In this document: positions 1-5,425 of the stretch, piece after piece
Numbering within the stretch: the stretch's first letter is position 1
Layout of the letters: each line of letters starts with the position of its first letter
DNA from: Cyanobacteria bacterium NC_groundwater_1444_Ag_S-0.65um_54_12
Lineage (GTDB): Bacteria > Cyanobacteriota > Sericytochromatia > S15B-MN24 > VGJW01
NCBI GenBank assembly: GCA_016267585.1
Contig: JACQUT010000108.1
Location: 1 to 5,425 of the forward strand
DNA length: 5,425 bases
Direction: 5' to 3'
Notes under the pieces: generated by a model
Databases searched by the model: none
Told to the model about the DNA's origin: nothing
What the model saw: the letters and a program-made list of their open reading frames with translations, nothing else
Position numbers and translations under genes: made by a program

Positions 1-1038
1 GATCCAGGTGAACTGGTCGGCTTGGCCGAAAATGCCGTGCTGGGCGAGCGAACCGTGACCTTGCGCGATGGTGCTAGCGTTAATATCAACATGCAAGGTT
101 ACGCATATACTGCCAGCCCGATCATCTTCGATCTGACCGGGTTGAACAAGCCCGATCTGCTGGCAGGCAGTAGCTGGCGCTTGCAACCCGGGCGCTCGGT
201 AGCCGATGCCGCGCTGCGCAGCTTCGATCTGGATGGCACCGGCAAGATCATCTGGGAATGGGTCGGACCGCGCTCCGGGCTCCTGGTCTGGGATCCCGAA
301 GGCAAAGGCCAGATCACTTCGGGATGGCAACTCTTCGGGAACCATACCTGGAACAAGCGCTGGAAAGATGGTTACGAGCCCCTGGCCACTTTGGATCGTA
401 ACAAGGATGGCTGGTTAGCCGGTGCGGAACTGGCTGGACTGGGCATCTGGGTAGATACCGATTCCAATGCGGTTTCCGACCAGGGAGAGGTTCACCCGGT
501 GCAGCATTGGGGTATCGATGCCATCGCTACGCGTGCCGAGCGCGATCCGCTGGGCAACGCCTGGTCCAGGCGAGGTTTCCGTCGCGTGTCGCCTGACGGG
601 CAGCGTCGCTGGTTTGCTAGCTGGGACTGGATCTCGCTAGGTTTGGCCAAGAATACCGAGGGCACTTACGTGTGGGTGGGCAAAGACGGCGAGAATAACA
701 TTGGCGGTATCTTGCGCTTGCGCAGTGATGAGGGGAAGATTCGTGGTCTGGCCGTGCCCACCATCGGGGTGAAACCCTTGCCCAAAGGTCTGATGGCCGC
801 TTTCCCCATTGCTGGTCGGGTGAACGATCGCCAGTTGCTAAAGTGGCGTACCCCGGCCCCCCGCGGTAGCAGGGTAGAGAGCGAGGTGCTGGTAAAAGAG
901 AGCGGCAATTATCTCCATGGCCGTACTTATGTGACTACGCCGCAGAAGAAGTGGTCGTACGACTGGCAAGCGGAACTTGTGGCGGGCCAAGCTATCAATA
1001 CGGCAAAGCAATTCACCGGATTGACTGGTACGCGGTAA
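1..1038 (+). CDS. Trp-rich, Cys-free protein with EF-hand-like calcium-loop module (5' partial)
   Basis: The frame is open from base 1 to the stop at 1036-1038, so the N-terminus is probably outside the window. A TTG at 22 with AGGTGA at 6-11 could start it, but no signal peptide follows. Seen: one canonical 12-residue EF-hand loop at 394-429 (DRNKDGWLAGAE, with D, N, D, G, L and E at positions 1, 3, 5, 6, 8 and 12). Weaker Asp/Gly-rich loops lie at about 130-160, 226-261, 292-327 and 454-489. Known: the pattern PIIFDLTG, FDLDGTGK, GLLVWD, SGWQLFGNHT, then an EF-hand, resembles a module I recall from C-terminal parts of large secreted calcium-binding (RTX-like) proteins. The last ~170 residues match nothing I know. 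It has about 18 Trp in 345 residues and no Cys, which fits an extracellular protein. Inferred: calcium-stabilised surface or secreted protein. The module is fairly sure; the function is unknown. Confidence 0.75.
   Translation, partial: DPGELVGLAENAVLGERTVTLRDGASVNINMQGYAYTASPIIFDLTGLNKPDLLAGSSWRLQPGRSVADAALRSFDLDGTGKIIWEWVGPRSGLLVWDPEGKGQITSGWQLFGNHTWNKRWKDGYEPLATLDRNKDGWLAGAELAGLGIWVDTDSNAVSDQGEVHPVQHWGIDAIATRAERDPLGNAWSRRGFRRVSPDGQRRWFASWDWISLGLAKNTEGTYVWVGKDGENNIGGILRLRSDEGKIRGLAVPTIGVKPLPKGLMAAFPIAGRVNDRQLLKWRTPAPRGSRVESEVLVKESGNYLHGRTYVTTPQKKWSYDWQAELVAGQAINTAKQFTGLTGTR
394..429 (+). other. Canonical EF-hand calcium-binding loop
   Basis: The twelve codons encode DRNKDGWLAGAE. Oxygen-ligand residues stand at loop positions 1 (D), 3 (N), 5 (D) and 12 (E), with the conserved Gly at 6 and a hydrophobic residue at 8. 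This is the only one of about five loop-like segments in the gene with a full ligand set, so it is the most likely calcium site. Confidence 0.75.
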
Positions 1039-1040
1039 GC

Positions 1041-1049
1041 GGAGGAGGG
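1041..1049 (+). promoter_or_regulatory. Strong ribosome binding site for the exported-protein gene
   Basis: GGAGGAGGG lies directly after the upstream stop codon and four bases before the ATG at 1054. It contains a near-complete match to the anti-Shine-Dalgarno core. It supports ATG 1054 as the start and suggests that the gene is translated well and co-transcribed with the gene before it. Confidence 0.8.
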
Positions 1050-1053
1050 CAAG

Positions 1054-1740
1054 ATGAAGGTAAAGCAGCAACGAGGGCGGATAGCAACCAGTTTTGGCTG
1101 GACCTTGGTCAGTTCTTTTGGGATCTTTTGCCTGAGCTGGCTATTACCGGCCAGTCCTGCTACTTCGCAATCGCCTCCGATACCTCCGCTACCTACCCCT
1201 AGTGGTGTCGGTGCTGGCCATTGGGAGCTGATCAGCGATGCCACCGGCGAGGTCTTTGTACCGGACCCCCATCAGATTGGAAAAACTTCTGGAGTGGGAA
1301 TGTCCAAGAGCATGGCAACTTCCCGGAGCGGTGACGCCGCCAAAGGAGCGCAAGTATTCCTGAAGGTGCCGTCTTCAGAGATTGGCCGTCGAATAGTGGG
1401 CGCCAAGAAGGCGAAATCTGACACTACGGCAGGCCTCGATATCGCGCCTTTCCTTGCCATCGCAGCTCTTACGCCAGATTTGTACGATGAACATGGTAAT
1501 CGGGCGTGGAAGCTCCGTACCGATGGCGAGCAAGCCTTTTTCATACCGTACGATAGCTCGGGAATCGAGCGCACCGACCATGCGCTCACGCTGCATGTGC
1601 CAGCGCTGGTAGGTTCTGGCAGCGGGGGTGTCAGGATCAGGGTCACCGGCGGTGCACTGTCGCCTTACTTGCACCTGGAAGGCGATTTCCGTAACCCCTT
1701 GCTAGATATCGAGAGCGAACACCTTTACGGTTCATATTAG
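1054..1740 (+). CDS. Exported protein of unknown function, Pro-rich linker after signal peptide
   Basis: This is a 228-residue protein that I do not recognise. The N-terminus has a classic Sec signal layout: a basic n-region (MKVKQQRGR), a hydrophobic stretch at about residues 14-31, and a small-residue region PASPATS where signal peptidase I could cut near residue 38. The single Cys (C26) lies inside the hydrophobic stretch after F, not in a lipobox, so a lipoprotein is unlikely. Residues 39-49 are Pro-rich (SQSPPIPPLPTP), like a flexible linker. The remaining ~175 residues mix short hydrophobic beta-like segments with Gly-rich turns (for example GSGSGGVRIRVTGG) and end in LYGSY; no further membrane segment is seen. 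ATG 1054 is supported by the GGAGGAGGG site just upstream. It starts 15 bases after the EF-hand gene, so the two are probably one operon and may act together outside the cytoplasm (inference). Confidence 0.8.
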   Translation: MKVKQQRGRIATSFGWTLVSSFGIFCLSWLLPASPATSQSPPIPPLPTPSGVGAGHWELISDATGEVFVPDPHQIGKTSGVGMSKSMATSRSGDAAKGAQVFLKVPSSEIGRRIVGAKKAKSDTTAGLDIAPFLAIAALTPDLYDEHGNRAWKLRTDGEQAFFIPYDSSGIERTDHALTLHVPALVGSGSGGVRIRVTGGALSPYLHLEGDFRNPLLDIESEHLYGSY

Positions 1741-1749
1741 CAGCGCCAT

Positions 1750-1779
1750 AACGAATATATAACCGTTTCGTTCGCGAAA
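1750..1779 (+). repeat. Two overlapping inverted repeats in the gap before maf
   Basis: AACGAA at 1750-1755 can pair with TTCGTT at 1767-1772 (6 bp stem, 11-base loop). Alternatively TTTCG at 1766-1770 pairs with CGAAA at 1775-1779 around a TTCG loop. The two foldings share bases and exclude each other. TTCGCGAA at 1771-1778 is a perfect palindrome ending five bases before the proposed -35 box, so it could be an operator half. There is no T-run, so this is not a typical intrinsic terminator. Confidence 0.3.
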
Positions 1780-1783
1780 ATCC

Positions 1784-1813
1784 ATCACAGAAGAGTCTAG
1801 GGCGCGGTACAAT
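1784..1813 (+). promoter_or_regulatory. Candidate sigma70-type promoter for maf-radC-mreBCD
   Basis: A -10 box TACAAT (1808-1813, 5 of 6 consensus) is preceded after an 18-base spacer by ATCACA (1784-1789, 4 of 6 against TTGACA). It lies in the only substantial intergenic gap in the window. Transcription would start near 1819-1821, leaving a leader of fewer than ten bases before the maf ATG at 1828. Inference from consensus matching only. Confidence 0.45.
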
Positions 1814-1827
1814 ACGCAATCGGATTT

Positions 1828-2427
1828 ATGTTGCAGCTTCGACGCCTCGACCACGCCCAAACTATTCTGGCATCGGCATCGCCGCGCCGGGCGGCACTGT
1901 TGCGCCAACTAGGCATACCATTTCTGGTTGACGATGCCGTAGTGGTAGATGAGCGATTCATGGTTAGCGAGTCGCCCGGACCGGCCGTTGAGCGTCTGGC
2001 ACGGCAAAAAGCGCAAGCGGGAGCCGAACGCCACCCAGCAGCCGATATAGTGATTGCCGGCGATACGGTAGTTGTCATCGATCAGCAAGTGTTAGGCAAG
2101 CCAGAAAATCCCAAAGCGGCTGAATTGATGCTTTTTCGTCTGGCAGGTCGCGAGCATGAGGTAGTGACTGGCTTTGCTGTCATGAGCGGTGGCAATATCG
2201 TCTCGGGAGTCGAGACAACGTTGGTTGGTATTCGTCAACTAGAACCAACGGAAATCACGGCTTATGTAGCCACCGGTGAGCCGCTTGATAAGGCTGGTGC
2301 TTATGCGGCTCAGGGTCGTGGCGCATTATTAGTAGCCGGTATCAGCGGAGACTATCATAACGTGGTCGGGTTGCCACTATTTCGCTTGGGTCTCGCCCTG
2401 CGCCAGTTAGGCTGGACAGTGTTATGA
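1828..2427 (+). CDS. maf: Maf family nucleoside triphosphate pyrophosphatase (YhdE-type, dTTP/UTP)
   Basis: Maf enzymes hydrolyse non-canonical or excess nucleoside triphosphates to the monophosphate and pyrophosphate, in the cytoplasm; they are also linked to septum inhibition. Seen: the N-terminal ILASASPRR motif (residues 13-21), the AGDTVV segment with the likely catalytic Asp at 79, K91-P92, the LAGREHEVVTG block (105-115), and PLDKAGAYAAQGRGA (152-166) followed by GDYHNVVGLP (174-183). The KAGAY-Q-G form matches the YhdE/dTTP-UTP branch rather than the YceF/m7GTP branch. Length of 199 residues is normal. The start ATG 1828 leaves 12 residues before the motif, slightly more than usual. 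No Shine-Dalgarno sequence precedes it, and the -10 box is only 14 bases upstream, so translation may be nearly leaderless. The 3' end overlaps radC by four bases (ATGA). Maf beside mreBCD is a common arrangement. Substrate choice is inferred from motifs. Confidence 0.95.
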   Translation: MLQLRRLDHAQTILASASPRRAALLRQLGIPFLVDDAVVVDERFMVSESPGPAVERLARQKAQAGAERHPAADIVIAGDTVVVIDQQVLGKPENPKAAELMLFRLAGREHEVVTGFAVMSGGNIVSGVETTLVGIRQLEPTEITAYVATGEPLDKAGAYAAQGRGALLVAGISGDYHNVVGLPLFRLGLALRQLGWTVL

Positions 2428-3091
2428 CCAAGCCACGTGAGCGGTTGCAGCGCCTGGGAGCCCGTGCCCTTTCCGAGACCGAGCTACTTGCTATTTTGCT
2501 TTCGACTGGACGACCAGGCTCCGGTGTCCTGGCGGTTGCTGCAGAATTGATCGATACTTTTGGCGGTGTCGGTCTAGCGGAAGCGAGCATAGAAGAACTT
2601 TGCCGCGTATCCGGAGTGGGAATCGCCAAAGCAACCAGGCTCTCGGCGGCTCTGGAATTCGGGCGGCGTCTCATGGCGATGAAGGCGCAGCGTAACCCGG
2701 TACAAACTGCAACCGACGCTTTTGCCATAGTAGCTCCGCAATTGTCTGGCGAGCGCGAAGAGCATGTGATAGCTTTGTTGCTCGACGCCAAAGGAGGGTT
2801 GGTTGCTACCTACACCATTGCCATAGGTGGTCTAGCCGGGGTAGCGCTGCATCCGCGGGAAGTTTTTCGAGAAGCAGTCAGGCGCGGAGCAGCAAGTTTG
2901 CTTTTAGCGCATAATCATCCTTCGGGTGACCCCACACCCAGTGAAGCGGATTGCGAAGCAACACGCCGGTTAATCGCCGCGGCTTCGGTCATGGGTATTC
3001 CGCTGCTGGATCATCTGGTGATAGGTCAAGGACGCTATGTTAGCCTGCGCGCTAGTACCGTCCTGTGGGGAGAGTTCGAGCTCCCGATAGT

Positions 3092-3095
<4 letters not shown>
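2424..3095 (+). CDS. radC: RadC family protein (HhH plus JAB/MPN domain)
   Basis: RadC proteins have an N-terminal helix-hairpin-helix region and a C-terminal JAB/MPN metalloprotease-like domain. Their role is unsettled: the DNA-repair name came from an E. coli mutation later traced to recG. Seen: PRERLQRLGARALSETELL near the N-terminus, the HhH hairpin SGVGIAKA (63-70), and then a JAB domain with E113-H114, the LLLDAKG strand and the JAMM metal motif H163-x-H165-P-S-G-D ending at D176. All metal ligands are present, so the site looks intact. At 223 residues it is of normal length. ATG 2424 sits in an ATGA overlap with the maf stop, which indicates translational coupling; no good Shine-Dalgarno sequence is visible inside maf. 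This is the Bacillus ysxA position, between maf and mreB. Confidence 0.95.
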
Positions 3096-4143
<1,048 letters not shown>

Positions 4144-4155
4144 GAACAAGAAACC

Positions 4156-4191
4156 ATAATAAAACGCCTTCCCTTACGTGAAATTGCTTTT
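4156..4191 (+). other. Likely coding 5' extension of mreC with no canonical start codon
   Basis: Between the mreB TAG and the first canonical mreC start (TTG 4192) the mreC frame stays open and encodes IIKRLPLREIAF. This is what an MreC N-terminus should look like: a short basic segment leading into the membrane helix LTALVLVAGL. The codons where ATG would be expected are ATA 4156 and ATA 4159. AGGA at 4142-4145 is suitably placed as a Shine-Dalgarno sequence for 4156. So either an ATA start is used, or one base is wrong or mutated (ATG to ATA). Confidence 0.55.
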
Positions 4192-4956
4192 TTGACGGCT
4201 CTGGTATTGGTTGCTGGCCTGACTAGCTGGACAAATGGGCGAAGTATTTTGTTGCCAGAGTTACTGCGACCGGTTTGGCTAGGAATTCAGGCGATTTTCT
4301 CCACATTTCGCGGAGGAGCTGGCTACTTCCAGGATCTGACTCGGCTGCAACAGGACAACAAACAGTTCAAATTACGACTAGCTGAAATTGAATACGAGTT
4401 GATCCGGCGGACCGAAGCCGCAGCGGAAGTGGACAGGCTGCGTGCTTTGCTGGACTTGGCAAATAGCTTGCCGACTAAAGGACGCTTTGCCAGAGTTATT
4501 GGACGTTCACCGGATAATTGGCATGCTCGTATCTATCTTGATAAGGGACGTAAAGAAGGTGTTGCTAGCGATGCCGTGGTGCTAGTGCCAAGCGGCGTGG
4601 TGGGTCGAGTAAGCAAGTCAGGTGACCGGATCTCGGAGGTGTCTCTCCTGACAGATCCAGGCAATCAAGTCTCTTTTGTCGATCAACGATCGCGTTCGCC
4701 AGGGGTATTGGTGGGCGAAGGTGGAGCAATGTTAACCATGCGCTATTTGCAGCAGCAAGTGGATTTTCGCATAGGTGATTCATTGGTAACTAGCGGTTAT
4801 GGGAACATCTATCCCAAGGGATTACTCTTGGGTAAAGTCGCCCGGGTTATCCGGCAACCGGATGCCATTACTCCGCAAGTTTCCGTTGCTCCCCAAGCCG
4901 ATCTCGATCGCCTGGAAGAAGTACTGGTATTGGACCCGTTATCCGAGCTGCCGTGA
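4192..4956 (+). CDS. mreC: Rod-shape-determining protein MreC (start uncertain)
   Basis: MreC is a bitopic membrane protein that links cytoplasmic MreB to penicillin-binding proteins and MreD on the outer face of the membrane. The bounds given use the first canonical codon, TTG 4192 (254 residues). That start falls inside the membrane helix, so the true N-terminus is probably at ATA 4156 or 4159 (265-266 residues). Seen, in TTG numbering: the rest of the membrane helix (1-13), a charged heptad-like coiled coil at about 46-88 (rich in L, Q, E, R), then the beta-rich MreC domain from about 99 with FARVIGRSPDNWHARIYLDKG, GVVGRV, SLLTDPGNQVSFV, SRSPGVLVGEG, GDSLVTSGYG (T200-S201-G202), PKGLLLGKV and a terminal LEEVLVLDPL. 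Family length is commonly 270-290, and longer in enterics. Its stop overlaps the mreD ATG by one base. Confidence 0.93.
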   Translation: MTALVLVAGLTSWTNGRSILLPELLRPVWLGIQAIFSTFRGGAGYFQDLTRLQQDNKQFKLRLAEIEYELIRRTEAAAEVDRLRALLDLANSLPTKGRFARVIGRSPDNWHARIYLDKGRKEGVASDAVVLVPSGVVGRVSKSGDRISEVSLLTDPGNQVSFVDQRSRSPGVLVGEGGAMLTMRYLQQQVDFRIGDSLVTSGYGNIYPKGLLLGKVARVIRQPDAITPQVSVAPQADLDRLEEVLVLDPLSELP

Positions 4957-5425
4957 TGAGTACTCAAGAGTTTACAAATCAAGAAGGCAAATTGCTAGCT
5001 TGGTTGCTGGGTGTAGCCATGCTAGTTTCACTAGGTGGTCTTCAGGCTACGGCGCTCGCGTGCTGGGGTCCGATACGCGTCGACCTGCTGCTAGTCATGA
5101 CAATAGCTTGGGCCGCTCTAGCAGGTCCCAGGGTTGGCTTGATTTTCGGACTCTTGGCGGGCGCAATGGAAGATATATTGGTAGGTGAAGGCATTCATTT
5201 TCTGATTCTGCGCAGTATCATTGGTTTGTTAGCCGGTACGGTACGCCCGGTTCTTAACGTAAGACGAACAATCATCATTTTACCGCTCGTCGTCATGGCG
5301 ACACTACTGCAAGAAGGAATATTAGCTATCATTCATCATAACTGGCTGCGGTTTGACGAGCTGTGGTTGCTGGCTTCTTTGGCGAACCTGGCTGTTGCTT
5401 GGCCAATTTACGTGATAACGAGAGC
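4956..5425 (+). CDS. mreD: Rod-shape-determining membrane protein MreD (3' partial)
   Basis: MreD is a small polytopic inner-membrane partner of MreC in the elongation complex. ATG 4956 shares one base with the mreC stop (TGATG), so translation is probably coupled; no clear Shine-Dalgarno sequence is seen. The frame is open to the window edge, giving 156 residues of an expected ~165-175, so only the last few are missing. Seen: a polar start (MSTQEFTNQEGK), then hydrophobic stretches at about 13-35, 43-56, 60-71, 82-96, 105-126 and 136-154. The loop segment GLIFGLLAGAMEDILVGEG (61-79), with the acidic ED after a Gly-rich helix, resembles the conserved MreD G-G-L-x-D-x-L region. Sequence conservation in this family is weak, so the call rests on hydropathy, that segment and position directly after mreC. 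Confidence 0.9.
   Translation, partial: MSTQEFTNQEGKLLAWLLGVAMLVSLGGLQATALACWGPIRVDLLLVMTIAWAALAGPRVGLIFGLLAGAMEDILVGEGIHFLILRSIIGLLAGTVRPVLNVRRTIIILPLVVMATLLQEGILAIIHHNWLRFDELWLLASLANLAVAWPIYVITR

Noticed and set aside
22..24. TTG 22 as the true start of the first gene
   Set aside because: AGGTGA at 6-11 is a plausible but loosely spaced site. The frame is open to the window edge, no signal peptide follows, and the module type usually lies far from the N-terminus, so a truncated gene is more likely.
927..1244. Antisense open frame of 105 codons opposite the junction of the first two genes
   Set aside because: No ribosome binding site or recognisable protein features. Both + strand genes it covers have good coding evidence.
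1291..1301. GGAGTGGGAAT occurs both here and at 2613-2623 (in radC, at the HhH hairpin), suggesting a repeat or a hidden HhH motif in the exported protein
   Set aside because: Only 11 bases match; the resulting SGVGMSK is in a Gly/Ser-rich region of an exported protein with no other HhH features. Best explained by chance.
3068..3085. GGGAG/CTCCC inverted repeat at the end of radC, as a possible terminator before mreB
   Set aside because: The stem is only 5 bp with an 8-base loop, lies inside coding sequence, and no T-run follows. Termination here would also cut mreB off from its operon.
4799..5188. A 129-codon open frame across the mreC-mreD junction
   Set aside because: It overlaps the end of mreC and the start of mreD in another phase. 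Its product is rich in Ser and Arg with no domain, while the mreD frame gives a coherent membrane protein.

Overview
The window is ordinary bacterial chromosome, densely coding, with every gene on the + strand. It has two parts. Bases 1-1740 hold two genes that look exported and poorly characterised. Bases 1828-5425 hold the well-known cell-shape cluster maf-radC-mreB-mreC-mreD, with mreD cut off by the window edge. I see no tRNA or rRNA, CRISPR array, insertion sequence or phage gene, and no gene-free stretch longer than about 90 bases.

Organism: the order maf-radC-mreBCD is the one familiar from Bacillus and many other lineages outside the Gammaproteobacteria; in E. coli maf lies after mreD and radC is elsewhere. 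The MreB N-terminus (a short [11 protein letters not shown] segment before [11 protein letters not shown]) and the moderate GC content would fit several phyla, including Chloroflexota-like or Bacillota-like groups. I cannot place the organism from this window. It is very probably rod-shaped or elongated, because it has the elongasome genes.

Layout: 1-1038 is the 3' part of a Trp-rich, Cys-free protein with an EF-hand-like calcium-loop module. Next, 15 bases later and behind a strong ribosome binding site, is a 228-residue protein with a signal peptide and no fold I recognise (1054-1740). An 87-base gap follows, with two overlapping hairpins and a plausible sigma70-type promoter whose -10 box lies only 14 bases before the maf start codon. 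maf (1828-2427) overlaps radC (2424-3095) by four bases. radC is followed 19 bases later by mreB (GTG start at 3115). mreC follows mreB in the same reading frame, separated by one TAG. mreC overlaps mreD by one base.

How the genes work together: Maf is a nucleotide pyrophosphatase, RadC is a JAB/MPN-fold protein of uncertain function, and MreB, MreC and MreD form the actin-like filament and membrane complex that steers lateral wall synthesis. The spacing suggests one transcript from the promoter before maf, with translational coupling at maf-radC and mreC-mreD.

The point most worth checking is the mreC start. The expected basic N-terminus and first half of the membrane helix are encoded upstream of the first canonical start codon, and the codons at the expected start position are ATA ATA. 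I see no evidence for an undescribed defence or mobile system here.
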